NCBI GenBank assembly: GCA_025457965.1
Contig: JALOTJ010000011.1
Coordinates: 1-44,124, forward strand
Length of the DNA: 44,124 nt
Source of the DNA: Spirochaetota bacterium
GTDB taxonomy: Bacteria; Spirochaetota; UBA4802; UBA5368
Direction of reading: 5' to 3'
In this document: positions 34,923-44,005 of the stretch, piece by piece
How the letters are laid out: each line of letters opens with the position of its first letter
Numbering within the stretch: the stretch's first letter is position 1
Notes under the pieces: model-generated
Seen by the model: the letters and a program-made list of their open reading frames with translations, nothing else
Database searches by the model: none
Told to the model about the DNA's origin: nothing
Position numbers and translations under genes: made by a program

Positions 34923-35303
34923 ATGAAGAACACACTGGCCGTATGCCTTGCGATGTTTTTATTGGTTTCGTGTAAACCCGCGCAGACGGTCATCTTCTGT
35001 GAGGGCGTGACCCCCGAAGGGAAGGGCTCGGAGTGCGGGGCGCGCTTCACCACGGGAGAGGTCACGATGCTCGTGAGCCTGAAACAGCGCTTCGAAGTAA
35101 ACACGCTGGCTGTTAAAATCCACGAACGCGCGGAGACGAAGGACCGGCTGGTGGATTCGTTCACCTTCAGCGTCGACCCGGAAAAGCAATCGGCGACGAC
35201 AAACCTGTCGTTTTTCAACGAGGGGAGGTATCGGGTAACGGTGATCGGAAAGGAGTCTGCCGTGCTCGGAGAGTCGGAAATCGAGGTCGTCGATACCTAT
35301 TAG
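34923..35303 (+). CDS. Small putative lipoprotein, unknown function
   Basis: The 126-residue product starts with a lipoprotein signal peptide. The lipobox is LLVSC with Cys17 as the predicted lipid-modified residue, so the protein is probably membrane-anchored outside the cytoplasm. The mature part has a beta-rich look (TLAVKIHERAE, FTFSVDPEKQSATTNLSFF, YRVTVIGKESAVLGESEIEVVD), like a small immunoglobulin-type fold. The frame is open to 34899, but ATG 34923 has GAGGA five bases before it and starts the signal peptide correctly. It follows xseB by 35 bases. Its stop codon overlaps the stop of the convergent lspA gene; LspA is the peptidase that processes such signal peptides. Confidence 0.75.
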   Translation: MKNTLAVCLAMFLLVSCKPAQTVIFCEGVTPEGKGSECGARFTTGEVTMLVSLKQRFEVNTLAVKIHERAETKDRLVDSFTFSVDPEKQSATTNLSFFNEGRYRVTVIGKESAVLGESEIEVVDTY

Positions 35304-35791
35304 CCCGCCGATCGGTCGGCCTTGCGCTGTTTCTCCTCGCGGTAGTAATACAGAAGCAGGAGAAACGCGCCGATGACAATAGCGGCGTCGGCCACGTTGA
35401 AAGCCGGCCATCGGAAAACCGCGTCATCCCCGATGTATATGAAGTCGACGACACCAGGCTTTCCAAGCAGACGGTCGAGGATGTTCCCCACCGCGCCCGA
35501 CATAACCAAAGCCATCGCGCCGCAGAAGAGCGGCGTTTTTTGTTTTTCGAGGGCGTAGTACACGACGAGCATCGAGAGTACCAGGATGGAGACTATTAGA
35601 AAAAAGGTCTGGTATCCCTGTAAAATGCCGAAAAGGCCGCCGCGGTTGTAGAGGAGCGTAAGCTGGACGAAGCTTCCGAAGACGTCGATTCGTTCGTGCA
35701 GCCCGATGTGGGCCACCGCGAGCTCCTTGGTGACAATGTCGAGCGCGAGCGAAAACGCAAACAGTATGCCGGCAATCATGTGTTTTTTCAT
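35300..35791 (-). CDS. lspA: Lipoprotein signal peptidase
   Basis: LspA is the inner-membrane aspartic peptidase that removes signal peptides from lipid-modified prolipoproteins. The product of 163 residues has four hydrophobic segments. The catalytic Asp residues are in GNILDRLLGKPGVVDFI and FNVADAAIVIG. The frame runs upstream to 35920 inside ileS, but the ATG pair at 35794/35791 is the real start; GGGGATA just before favours 35791. It follows ileS by 29 bases, an order common in Gram-negative bacteria, and is probably co-transcribed with it. Its stop overlaps the stop of the facing lipoprotein gene. Confidence 0.95.
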   Translation of the reverse strand: MKKHMIAGILFAFSLALDIVTKELAVAHIGLHERIDVFGSFVQLTLLYNRGGLFGILQGYQTFFLIVSILVLSMLVVYYALEKQKTPLFCGAMALVMSGAVGNILDRLLGKPGVVDFIYIGDDAVFRWPAFNVADAAIVIGAFLLLLYYYREEKQRKADRSAG

Positions 35792-35820
35792 CATTATCCC
35801 CGTTTGTGGTCTCGGCAGGA

Positions 35821-38583
35821 TTACTTGATACTCAGCACGATCCGGGTGCAACGCGGGCAGAGTTCCGGATGCGCCTGAGCGCCACCCAGCTTCAGTGAAT
35901 AATTCCAGCAGCGCACGCACTTGCGACCGGCGCTCTTTGCGACCCGTATGGATGAATTGTCGAAATCCTCCATGCCGGCCTTTTTCTCGACGCTGACGGC
36001 CACCCCGGCCACCTGAAAGAACCTCCGGGCCTCGTCACCCATCTCGTCGATCATTTTTCTCGTTTTCTCGTTGGCGATGAAGAGTTCGATATCGGCCTCA
36101 AGCGAGGTGCCGATTGTTTTCTCCTTGCGCTTGGTCTCGAGCGATTTCAGAACGTCCTTCTTGATGTCAATGAGCGACTCCATCTTCGCCGCCACCTCGG
36201 GATTATGGAAGGCGTCATCGAGCCGATAGTATTCCTTCGTATGGACCGAGTCGGTCCTGCCGGAAAAGCGCCACACCTCCTCGGCGGTAAAGCAGAGCAC
36301 CGGGGCCGCGAGGCGGGTAAGGGCCTCGCTGATCTCATGCAGGGCGGTCTGGTTGGATCGCCTGGAAGCCGAGTCCACGGCCTCGATGTAGAGTATGTCC
36401 TTCGAGATGTCGAAATAGAGGGACGACAGTTCCACCGCGCAGAAGTTGAGGATCTTTCGGTAAACAAGGTGGAACTCGAACTTTTCATAATGCTCGATCA
36501 CCTGCCGGGAAAGCTCGTAGAGCTCGTGCAGTATCCATTTGTCGATATCGAGCAGATCGGCGTACGGGAGCGCCCGCTCGGGTGAGAAGTCAGAGAGGTT
36601 CCCGATGATGAACTTGAAGGTGTTACGGATCTTGCGATAGGAATCCGCTATCTGGTTCATCATGTCGAGGCCGATGCGCAGGTCGTTGCGGTAGTCCTCG
36701 GAGGAGACCCACAGGCGAATGATGTCCGCGCCGAACTTCTCGATAAGCTGGGACGGCGGAATGACGTTGCCCATGGACTTGCTCATGGCCTTGCCCTCCT
36801 CGTCGAGGAGGAAGCCGTGCGTGAGCACCGTGTCATACGGCGCGCGCCCGCGCAGGGCGATGGCCGGCCACATCGAGGACTGGAACCAGCCGCGGTGCTG
36901 GTCGCTGCCTTCCAGGTACAGATCGGACGGCCAGCGATGGTCCTTCCACGAATCGAGCACCGCAAAATGCGAAACGCCTGAATCGAACCAGACGTCGAGG
37001 ATGTCGTATTCCTTCTCGAATTCCTCGCCGCCACAGCCGCACTTCGTTCCCGGGGGGACTAGTTCTTTTATGTCGAGCGTGTACCACGAGTCGATGTTCT
37101 TTTCGACCGAAAGCTTTGAAAAATGATGAATTGTCTCAGAGGTCATCAGATTCGCTTGGCATTTTTTGCAACGGAACGAGGGGATCGGAACGCCCCACGA
37201 GCGCTGTCGCGAAAGGCACCAGTCGGGACGGCCTTCGATCATGCCGCGGAAGCGCAGCTCGCCCCAGGACGGGATCCACGTTGTGTCGTCGGCGGCCTTT
37301 AGAGCCAGCTTCCTGAGGTCACGGTGATCCACCATGAAGAACCACTGTTCGGTGGCGCGGAAAATGAGCGGCTCCTTGCAGCGCCAACAGTGCGGATACG
37401 AGTGCTCGAGGTCCGAGGTGTGAATGAATACGCCTTTTTTCTTTAAAAGCTCGATCACCCTGGGATTCGCGTCGAAAACGTTGACACCCTTCATTTCGGG
37501 AAACTCATCGGTGAACTTGCCCTCGTCGTCGACGGGGCAGTAGACGTCGAGCCCGCTCTCCATGCCGAGCACGTAATCCTCCATACCGTGTCCCGGAGCG
37601 ATATGCACGATGCCCGTGCCCTGGTCGAGCGTAACGAATCCCGCGAAGAGCACTTTCGATTCGCGATCGATAAAGGGATGCCGTACCTTCAATTTTTCGA
37701 TCTGATCCTTTGATAGGGGAAGGGCCTCTCCCTTTTCGATGCCGGTTATTTGCGCCACCGAGTCGGCGAGGCCATCGGCCATGATGTAATACTCGTCGCC
37801 CGAGCGGTAGGCCGAGTAGGGGAAATCGGGATGGAAACAGACGCCGAGGTTCGCCGGAAGCGTCCATGGCGTGGTTGTCCAGATCAGGACGTAGAGTTTC
37901 TCTTTGTCGACCCCCGGGATATCGACCGACGACGGACCGACCGGGAATTTAACAAAAATGGAGGGCGAAGAATGGTCGTGGTATTCCACCTCGGCCTCGG
38001 CAAGCGCCGTTACGCAGGTGGGGCACCAGTAGATGGGCTTCTTCCCGCGCGAGATGAAGCCCTCTTTAAAAAGATCGCCGAACACCTCCAGAATTTTCGC
38101 CTCGTACTGCGCGGACATGGTGAGGTACGGGTGGTCGTAGTCGCCGAACACGCCGAGCCGCTTGAATTCTTCCATCTGTATTTTTACGAACTTCGCGGCG
38201 TACTCACGGCAGCGCGTGCGGATCGCGTGCTTGGGCATAGAGGCCGCCTTTTCGCCGAGTTGGCGCGTCACCTGGAGCTCGATGGGGAGCCCGTGGCAGT
38301 CCCAGCCGGGCACATAGGGTGACTTGAAGCCCATCATGGTCTTGTGCTTTACGATGATATCTTTAAGTATCTTGTTCAGCGCGTGGCCCAGGTGGATGTT
38401 GCCGTTGGCGTACGGAGGGCCGTCGTGCAGTATGTACAGCGGCTTTCCCTCGCGCGCGGCGAGCAGGGTTTCGTAAATGTTTTCCTTCGACCACTGGGCG
38501 AGCATGTCGGGCTCGCGCCTGGGAAGGTTCGCCCGCATGGGGAAATCGGTGGTCGGGAGATTGACGGTCTTTGAATAATCCAT
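35821..38583 (-). CDS. ileS: Isoleucyl-tRNA synthetase
   Basis: This class I synthetase charges tRNA-Ile. The protein has 920 residues, the usual size for the bacterial type. The HIGH motif is HLGH at 64-67 after DGPPYANGN, and the KMSKS motif reads KAMSKS near residue 597. The CP1 editing region shows WTTTPWTLPANL and HIAPGHGMEDY. The anticodon region is complete, and the C-terminus carries a zinc ribbon, CVRCWNY...CPRC, typical of the non-mupirocin-resistant bacterial form. The frame also opens at 38643, but ATG 38583 with GAGGA five bases before gives the expected start MDYSKTVNLPTTDFPMRANL. lspA follows. No T-box or other leader was found. Confidence 0.97.
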   Translation of the reverse strand: MDYSKTVNLPTTDFPMRANLPRREPDMLAQWSKENIYETLLAAREGKPLYILHDGPPYANGNIHLGHALNKILKDIIVKHKTMMGFKSPYVPGWDCHGLPIELQVTRQLGEKAASMPKHAIRTRCREYAAKFVKIQMEEFKRLGVFGDYDHPYLTMSAQYEAKILEVFGDLFKEGFISRGKKPIYWCPTCVTALAEAEVEYHDHSSPSIFVKFPVGPSSVDIPGVDKEKLYVLIWTTTPWTLPANLGVCFHPDFPYSAYRSGDEYYIMADGLADSVAQITGIEKGEALPLSKDQIEKLKVRHPFIDRESKVLFAGFVTLDQGTGIVHIAPGHGMEDYVLGMESGLDVYCPVDDEGKFTDEFPEMKGVNVFDANPRVIELLKKKGVFIHTSDLEHSYPHCWRCKEPLIFRATEQWFFMVDHRDLRKLALKAADDTTWIPSWGELRFRGMIEGRPDWCLSRQRSWGVPIPSFRCKKCQANLMTSETIHHFSKLSVEKNIDSWYTLDIKELVPPGTKCGCGGEEFEKEYDILDVWFDSGVSHFAVLDSWKDHRWPSDLYLEGSDQHRGWFQSSMWPAIALRGRAPYDTVLTHGFLLDEEGKAMSKSMGNVIPPSQLIEKFGADIIRLWVSSEDYRNDLRIGLDMMNQIADSYRKIRNTFKFIIGNLSDFSPERALPYADLLDIDKWILHELYELSRQVIEHYEKFEFHLVYRKILNFCAVELSSLYFDISKDILYIEAVDSASRRSNQTALHEISEALTRLAAPVLCFTAEEVWRFSGRTDSVHTKEYYRLDDAFHNPEVAAKMESLIDIKKDVLKSLETKRKEKTIGTSLEADIELFIANEKTRKMIDEMGDEARRFFQVAGVAVSVEKKAGMEDFDNSSIRVAKSAGRKCVRCWNYSLKLGGAQAHPELCPRCTRIVLSIK

Positions 38584-38784
38584 GGCGTCCTCGCAGCGTA
38601 TGTGAATACGGGTCTGTAGCGTATCGTACGTCCCGGGGGGCACAGTCCCGCGGCAGACGGCTATGCCAACAAGTGTAACGCGATATCCGCGTTGATCAAA
38701 GGATAACTCACGCGAGTGTGAAAAGTTTTGTCAATAGTATTTTTCCGCATGAAACTCTCAAGCCTTGGCCCGGGATTGTCCCCG

Positions 38785-38817
38785 GAAACAAAAGAAGGCC
38801 GGGCGATAAGCCCGGCC
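38785..38817 (-). terminator. Intrinsic terminator after trxA
   Basis: On the minus strand, an 8-bp perfect GC stem (GGCCGGGC / GCCCGGCC) with loop TTATC is followed by TTCTTTTGTTT. It lies 33 bases after the trxA stop and ends the arsenic-redox group. Confidence 0.9.
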
Positions 38818-38850
38818 GCAGAGTCTACTTTTGTCATGGTGGTAAAGGAT

Positions 38851-39165
38851 TTATTGCAGCTTGCGCTTTAAGCTCTCCGCCGGCTGGACCCCGACCATCC
38901 TCTCAACCTCTTTTCCATCCCTGAACAGGATCAGCGTGGGAATTGAGCTGATTCCGAACTGCCGTGCGACGCCGGGATTCTCGTCGGTATTGAGCTTCAC
39001 GATCCGGGCATTCCCATTCAGCTCTTTCGCGATTCCTTCGAGTATGGGGGTCTGCATTCGGCAGGGACCACACCACGGGGCCCAGAAATCGACAAGCACC
39101 GTCCCTTGCACCCCAAGTACTTCGTTTGAAAAAGTGCCATCGGTGACTTCTATCAATGTGGACAT
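38851..39165 (-). CDS. trxA: Thioredoxin
   Basis: A classic cytoplasmic thioredoxin of 104 residues. The redox motif is WCGPC (Cys32 and Cys35) and the cis-proline is in ISSIPTLILFRDG. GGAGGA precedes the ATG by six bases. It has its own putative promoter and a strong terminator, so it can be transcribed alone. It lies downstream of two thioredoxin-coupled arsenate reductase genes and could supply them with electrons, although trxA also serves general functions. Confidence 0.97.
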   Translation of the reverse strand: MSTLIEVTDGTFSNEVLGVQGTVLVDFWAPWCGPCRMQTPILEGIAKELNGNARIVKLNTDENPGVARQFGISSIPTLILFRDGKEVERMVGVQPAESLKRKLQ

Positions 39166-39197
39166 ATCTGTTCCTCCATAAAATGTATATGTTATAG

Positions 39198-39226
39198 AAT
39201 TTAATAAAATACTAAATATTCGTCAA
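39198..39226 (-). promoter_or_regulatory. Putative trxA promoter
   Basis: On the minus strand TTGACG (39221-39226), a 17-base spacer and TAAATT (39198-39203) lie in an AT-rich gap of about 216 bases between arsC and trxA. I see no other feature in that gap. Confidence 0.55.
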
Positions 39227-39381
39227 CACTATTTTCTATGCTCACCCGTATTTATTGTGTTTATCGATTTCCTCTTCGTCGCAACAGATTATTTTTCCAG
39301 TAATATGCGGGTCCTTGTCGATCGGGAAAGGTGAGGTGTAACGGCATTATGTTTTTGGCGACGCGGAGCCTGGTCGAAGAT

Positions 39382-39819
39382 TCATTGCCGGCGTATTTCC
39401 TCTGTCAGGAGCTCGAGGCGTTTTCTGATCGACTCGCGTATCGAACGGGTCTGCTCCATTCTCGCCTCGAAAGAACCGGTAAACGATGCGGGGTCCTCGA
39501 GACTCCAGTGCAGCCGTTTCGTCACGCCGGGGAATACGGGGCAGCGTTCCGCTGTGCTCTCGTCGCAGACGGTTATAACATACCCGTACATCCCGCCCTT
39601 TTTAAAGAGCTCGAACACTCCTTTCGATTTGCTCCCGGAGATGTCGATACCGATCTCGGTCATCGCCTCTACCGCGAGCTCGTTAAGCGGACGGCCCGGC
39701 TCGAAACCGGCGCTTTCGGCGATGATGATGTCGCCATGATATCGGTTGGCCATCGCCTCGGCCATCTGGCTGCGGGCCGTGTTGTGCACGCAGATGAAAA
39801 GTATCCGTATCTTTTTCAT
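39382..39819 (-). CDS. arsC: Arsenate reductase, LMW-phosphatase type, variant loop
   Basis: A 145-residue protein of the low-molecular-weight tyrosine phosphatase fold. The P-loop is CVHNTARSQ with catalytic Cys10, and a redox pair lies at Cys85 and Cys93 (VCDES...ERCPVFPG), matching the three-cysteine relay of thioredoxin-coupled ArsC. It reduces arsenate to arsenite for export. It differs from the second copy in lacking the Cys inside the P-loop. GGAGGA five bases before the ATG supports the start. It lies 105 bases after the other arsC on the same strand. Confidence 0.9.
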   Translation of the reverse strand: MKKIRILFICVHNTARSQMAEAMANRYHGDIIIAESAGFEPGRPLNELAVEAMTEIGIDISGSKSKGVFELFKKGGMYGYVITVCDESTAERCPVFPGVTKRLHWSLEDPASFTGSFEARMEQTRSIRESIRKRLELLTEEIRRQ

Positions 39820-39924
39820 TCCAATCCTCCGAATCCGGTGAAGGGAACAGCATATGAATTGGCGGTTAATGATTTTTGAAGATGGCGTAAGGATTTTGTA
39901 AAAAACGCGGCGGGGATAATTGCG

Positions 39925-40392
<468 letters not shown>

Positions 40393-40405
40393 GTGTGCCG
40401 CCTTT

Positions 40406-40657
40406 TTACGGGTGTATTCGAGCCGCGATCATCCCTGCGAGCTTGTCTTTCGAGGGGAGATTCTTTCCGCGATGGATCACCCTGCCGTCCAGCTTCAACA
40501 CGGGGGTGAAGGGTACATGCCTGATTACCTGTTTCCAGTCGGTCACCTTGCGAACCTCGGCCTCAGGGCAGTTATCCGCAACCGCCGCAGTGGTCAAATC
40601 GTAAAGCCTTTCGCAGAAGCCGCATCCGGGTCCGATAATTTCAAATAGCATCTCCAT
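40406..40657 (-). CDS. Small thioredoxin-fold protein with CGFC motif
   Basis: An 83-residue glutaredoxin/thioredoxin-fold protein (Thioredoxin_3-like). The redox motif is GPGCGFCERL near residues 9-18, and VPFTPVLKLDGRVIHRGKNLPS has the cis-proline and following strand. It probably passes electrons to an ArsC. It lies between acr3 and arsC, with 32 and 13 bases of space. It resembles the partial gene at the right edge of the window. Confidence 0.82.
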   Translation of the reverse strand: MEMLFEIIGPGCGFCERLYDLTTAAVADNCPEAEVRKVTDWKQVIRHVPFTPVLKLDGRVIHRGKNLPSKDKLAGMIAARIHP

Positions 40658-40689
40658 TCTCCCGTGATAATTAATCCTGCCGTCTGCCT

Positions 40690-41742
40690 CTACGCTTCAT
40701 TCGCGAAGAACCTTCGCCTGAAGAAGAGAGCCACGTTCACGAGCGATATGAGTACCGGCACCTCGACCAGCGGTCCGATGACGGCAGCGAAGGCCACGCC
40801 GGAGTGGATGCCGAAAACCGCGACCGCAACCGCGATGGCGAGCTCGAAGTTGTTGCTGGCCGCGGTGAATGAAAGCGTGGCGCTGATCGGGTACGTCGCG
40901 CCGATCTTTTTGCTCATGAAAAAACTGACCATGAACATCACCACGAAATAGATAAGCAGCGGAATCGTGATGCGCACCACATCCATCGGGATTTTCACGA
41001 TGTACTCGCCCTTCAGGCTGAACATCACGACGATTGTGAAGAGAAGTGCGATGAGCGTGATGGGGCTTATCTTCGGGATGAAGCGGTGCTCATACCAGTC
41101 CTTAGACTTGAATTTAATCAGTGCAAATCGTGTAACGACTCCAGCGATGAACGGAATGCCGAGATAGATGAACACGCTCTCGGCGATCTGGCCTATCGTG
41201 ATGTCCACGATGCTGCCCTGAAGGCCGAAGTACGGAGGCAGGACGGTGATGAAGAACCATGCGTACACGCTGAAAAAAAGAACCTGAAATACGCTGTTGA
41301 AGGCGACCAGGCCGGCCGCGTATTCGGTATCACCCCGCGCCAGATCGTTCCAGACGATCACCATGGCAATACAGCGGGCCAGCCCGATCATGATGAGGCC
41401 GACCATGTACTCGGGATAACCGGACAGAAAGGCTATGGCGAGAAAGAACATGAGAAACGGGCCGATGAGCCAGTTCTGGACGAGGGAAAGCAGGAGGACG
41501 CGCCAGTTCTTGAAGACGTCCCCCAGCTCCTCGTATTTGACCTTGGCGAGGGGCGGATACATCATGAGGATTAGTCCGACAGCGATAGGGATATTTGTGG
41601 TCCCGACCTGAAAGCGGTTCCAGAAGTCCGCAGTTTCCGGGATATAATACCCCAGGCCGACCCCAGCGGCCATTGCCGTGAAGATCCAGAGCGTCAGGTA
41701 GCGGTCCAGGAAGGAGAGTTTTTTCAACAGACCGTCTTTCAT
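40690..41742 (-). CDS. acr3: Arsenite exporter of the ACR3 family
   Basis: This integral membrane protein exports arsenite, driven by the proton gradient. It has about 350 residues and ten predicted helices. Features of ACR3 include [51 protein letters not shown] with the essential Cys124 and [45 protein letters not shown]. The frame starts at 41772, but ATG 41742 with GGAGGAAACC gives the correct N-terminus and overlaps the arsR stop by four bases (ATGA). It is not the ArsB type. Confidence 0.96.
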   Translation of the reverse strand: MKDGLLKKLSFLDRYLTLWIFTAMAAGVGLGYYIPETADFWNRFQVGTTNIPIAVGLILMMYPPLAKVKYEELGDVFKNWRVLLLSLVQNWLIGPFLMFFLAIAFLSGYPEYMVGLIMIGLARCIAMVIVWNDLARGDTEYAAGLVAFNSVFQVLFFSVYAWFFITVLPPYFGLQGSIVDITIGQIAESVFIYLGIPFIAGVVTRFALIKFKSKDWYEHRFIPKISPITLIALLFTIVVMFSLKGEYIVKIPMDVVRITIPLLIYFVVMFMVSFFMSKKIGATYPISATLSFTAASNNFELAIAVAVAVFGIHSGVAFAAVIGPLVEVPVLISLVNVALFFRRRFFANEA

Positions 41743-42101
41743 GGTTTCCTCCGGGTCTTTGTGACTATGCAATTGTTTTTTTCGCGCCGACGGGCGAGCA
41801 GTTTCGCGTGATCATGTTTGAATGGCGTCCTTCCATCGGAAAGCCGGCGCAGGATGGCGAGTATTTCCGGATACTCTGCGGTGATGCCGTCGGCCAGCCT
41901 GTAGTACACCCACTGTGCGCGCTTGCGTGACGCGATCAGTCCGGAGTTTTTGAGCTTCGCCAGGTGCCGCGACAGATTTGACTGGCTTGTCCCGAGGCAG
42001 CTCTCGATGTCGCATACGCACAATTCCCCGGTGGTGAGCAGGCAGGCGGCACGCAGCCTGGTTTCATCGCCGAGCGCTTTCAATATTTCGGCAGGAGACA
42101 T
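41739..42101 (-). CDS. arsR: Arsenic-responsive ArsR repressor
   Basis: A 120-residue winged-helix repressor. The arsenite-binding motif ELCVCDIE holds Cys28 and Cys30, with Cys35 close by. The DNA-recognition helix is [18 protein letters not shown], and WVYYRL forms the wing. The start is ATG 42101, with AAAGGA six bases upstream. It is the first gene after the ars promoter and overlaps acr3 by four bases. It most likely represses its own operon by binding the inverted repeat between the promoter and its start. Confidence 0.95.
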   Translation of the reverse strand: MSPAEILKALGDETRLRAACLLTTGELCVCDIESCLGTSQSNLSRHLAKLKNSGLIASRKRAQWVYYRLADGITAEYPEILAILRRLSDGRTPFKHDHAKLLARRREKNNCIVTKTRRKP

Positions 42102-42125
42102 GTATATTCCTTTATTCCAATATAC
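42102..42125. promoter_or_regulatory. Inverted repeat, candidate ArsR operator
   Basis: GTATATT (42102-42108) and AATATAC (42119-42125) are perfect 7-bp inverted arms with a ten-base centre. The site covers the expected transcription start and ribosome-binding region of arsR, directly next to the -10 box. Confidence 0.65.
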
Positions 42126-42128
42126 TCA

Positions 42129-42157
42129 TATATAAGCTTCCCGTCCTCCCCGGTCAA
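42129..42157 (-). promoter_or_regulatory. arsR: ars operon promoter
   Basis: On the minus strand TTGACC (42152-42157), a 17-base spacer and TATATA (42129-42134) form a good sigma-70 promoter. It would drive arsR, acr3, the CGFC gene and both arsC genes. Confidence 0.72.
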
Positions 42158-42193
42158 GACTTTTCTTGAAAGATGATGAAACGCCGCCAGGGA

Positions 42194-42898
42194 TTACACG
42201 GCTGAGAAGAGCAGATACACCCCGCCGAAAATCACGAGCACGCCGCATGCTTTCTTTAATACTAGCGCGCCTCTCGATTTCTCGTTCCAGTTCAGGTACT
42301 GCTGGACCACTTCGGTAAAGGTGCCCGCGAGCACGATGATGGAGCAGTGCCCGAACGCATAGGCGAGAACGAGAGAAACGGCGAATGCAAGCTGCGTTGA
42401 GGCCACGCTGAAGACCACGCCGAGCATCGGAGCCATGTACGCGAAGGTGCAGGGGCCGAGCGCGACACCGAAGACGAGACCCAGCGCGAGCGCGGCGATG
42501 AGGCCCCGTCCTTTGAACCGAGGATTCGCACCATTTTCGAGAAAGGGGAGAGGAATGACGCCGAGCAGGTACAGGCCAATGATGAAAAATATCATCGCGA
42601 CAAAATAGTTGCCCCATGGGCCGAGGTCGCCCATCATCCTCCCCGCCAGGCCCGTGATGAGGCCGATGAGGCCAATGGTAACGAGAATGCCCGTCGAGAA
42701 AAGGAGCGCGAGCGCGAAGGCACGAGCGGTGCCGACCCGTCCCTGTCCGTCGATAAAGCCGACGATGAGCGGGATGCTGGCGAGATGGCAGGGGGAGAGC
42801 AGGATGCTCGCCACCCCCCAGAGGAAGGCGCCGGATAGCGCGATCCCGGGTGAGCCGCCGAGCGTACCCGAGAGCCAGGTGAAGAACTCGAGCAGCAT
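42194..42898 (-). CDS. CcdA/DsbD-type membrane thiol-electron transporter
   Basis: A 234-residue membrane protein with about six helices. The two functional cysteines are Cys37 in LLSPCHLASIPLIVGF and Cys150 in VALGPCTFAYMAPML, the pattern of CcdA and the central domain of DsbD, which carry electrons from cytoplasmic thioredoxin across the inner membrane. Its ATG overlaps the stop of the upstream thioredoxin-like gene by one base (TGATG), so the two probably form a unit. Its stop lies 37 bases before the ars promoter. Confidence 0.9.
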   Translation of the reverse strand: MLLEFFTWLSGTLGGSPGIALSGAFLWGVASILLSPCHLASIPLIVGFIDGQGRVGTARAFALALLFSTGILVTIGLIGLITGLAGRMMGDLGPWGNYFVAMIFFIIGLYLLGVIPLPFLENGANPRFKGRGLIAALALGLVFGVALGPCTFAYMAPMLGVVFSVASTQLAFAVSLVLAYAFGHCSIIVLAGTFTEVVQQYLNWNEKSRGALVLKKACGVLVIFGGVYLLFSAV

Positions 42899-43413
42899 CA
42901 GCGCACCCCCTTCATCTTCAGAACTCTGACGACTTCCTCTTTCGGAAAGAAGCCCTCGTGGCGGAAATATTCCTTTCCTTCTTTGTCGAGAAACACCTGG
43001 GTCGGGATGACGCGTATGCCGTACTGCATGCCGAAGGGCCTGCCCTCCGGAGTCCAGACGTCATGGAACACGACTCGTACCTGTCCTTTATAGGTTTCCT
43101 CGATTTCCTTCATAATCGGCTGCATCATCTTGCATGGTATGCAGTTGAGCGAACCGATCTCGACAAAGGTGACGAGAATTTCGTTTTTAACGGCCGACGC
43201 GGGTACAACTGACCCTTCGGCCGGGTTGCGCGATTCCGCCAGGGTTATTTCGTTCGAGGAGGATTTTGAGTCACCACATCCGAAGACGCTCCCCACGGTG
43301 GCGAGAGCGAATTCGCCGGTAGAGCAGGAGCATTCTCCCTTAAAATAGTTTCCTCCCGTTGCGAGAACGAGCGCGATACAAACAGGTAAGGCGATCTTGA
43401 GCCATTTTTTCAT
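42898..43413 (-). CDS. Exported thioredoxin-like protein
   Basis: A 171-residue protein with an N-terminal hydrophobic signal (LKIALPVCIALVLATGG), possibly kept as a membrane anchor, and an extracytoplasmic thioredoxin domain. The redox motif is CIPC (Cys91/Cys94) in GSLNCIPCKMMQP and the cis-proline is in IRVIPTQVFLDKEG. Extra cysteines at 28, 30 and 46 in the linker are unusual. It is probably reduced by the CcdA-like protein encoded next. The frame extends to 43503, but AGGAG eight bases before ATG 43413 supports the shorter form. Confidence 0.86.
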   Translation of the reverse strand: MKKWLKIALPVCIALVLATGGNYFKGECSCSTGEFALATVGSVFGCGDSKSSSNEITLAESRNPAEGSVVPASAVKNEILVTFVEIGSLNCIPCKMMQPIMKEIEETYKGQVRVVFHDVWTPEGRPFGMQYGIRVIPTQVFLDKEGKEYFRHEGFFPKEEVVRVLKMKGVR

Positions 43414-43484
43414 CTGTTCATCTCCTGATGATTGTATTGGCGAACCGGCCGAGCGGGGCCCGCATTTCAGTCCAGCATGGTACT

Positions 43485-43889
43485 TTAGCCGCAACAGCCA
43501 CATCCGCCGGTCGCATTTCCCGGCGCTGTCGATTGTTTTCCGCCTCGAATCAATTCGACGATGCGCGCGACATTCTCCCCGGTCGCCGGGCTCGAGCCTT
43601 TTTCCAGCCCCATCTCGGTGAGCACAAATGAAAGCGGAGTGATGCCGATGCGCTTAAAATTGTTGCGCGCGCAGGCGGTTGTGCAGCCGTCGATCGAGAT
43701 CACAGCGTCGGCCGCCTTTGCCGTCTGTACGTAGCCAGAGAAATCAGCCCCTATGGCCGCCAGACAGCTCATCTTCGCAAAATCCTCATCGCGCAGTTTC
43801 CGCGCGACCCTGTCGGCGATCTCGCCCACGTCGGCGGCGCCCGAACAGGCATACATCATACGTATTCCTCCACTGCAGCATTCAGCCAT
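43485..43889 (-). CDS. Putative zinc-binding protein of the DGC-domain family
   Basis: A cysteine-rich protein of 134 residues. The start MAECCSGG..MMYACSGAADVGEIADRVARKL and the later IDGCTTACARNNFKRIG match the DGC-domain family, named for the Asp-Gly-Cys motif (near residue 68). The end GGCGCCG is a metal-binding-like tail. The role is unknown; members are often seen near arsenic or redox genes, as here. GGAGATGG precedes the ATG. The gap to the exported thioredoxin gene is 71 bases. Confidence 0.8.
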   Translation of the reverse strand: MAECCSGGIRMMYACSGAADVGEIADRVARKLRDEDFAKMSCLAAIGADFSGYVQTAKAADAVISIDGCTTACARNNFKRIGITPLSFVLTEMGLEKGSSPATGENVARIVELIRGGKQSTAPGNATGGCGCCG

Positions 43890-44005
43890 GACACCATCTC
43901 CGGAATATAAAATTTAGAGTTTTTGCGTACCCTGCAGAGCGTGCGTCTTTCCCGCCGCCGCAGGCGGGGGAATACCGCGTATCCCTAGGACTGGCGGCAC
44001 CTCAA

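Noticed and set aside
38701-38734. TTGACA box on the minus strand upstream of ileS
   Set aside because: No -10 box at 16-18 bases; the nearest TTATCC is 22 bases away, so I did not list a promoter.
43951-43968. GC hairpin CCCGCC-GCCGCA-GGCGGG upstream of the DGC gene
   Set aside because: No T-run follows on either strand, so I do not call it a terminator; a role as an attenuator cannot be supported.
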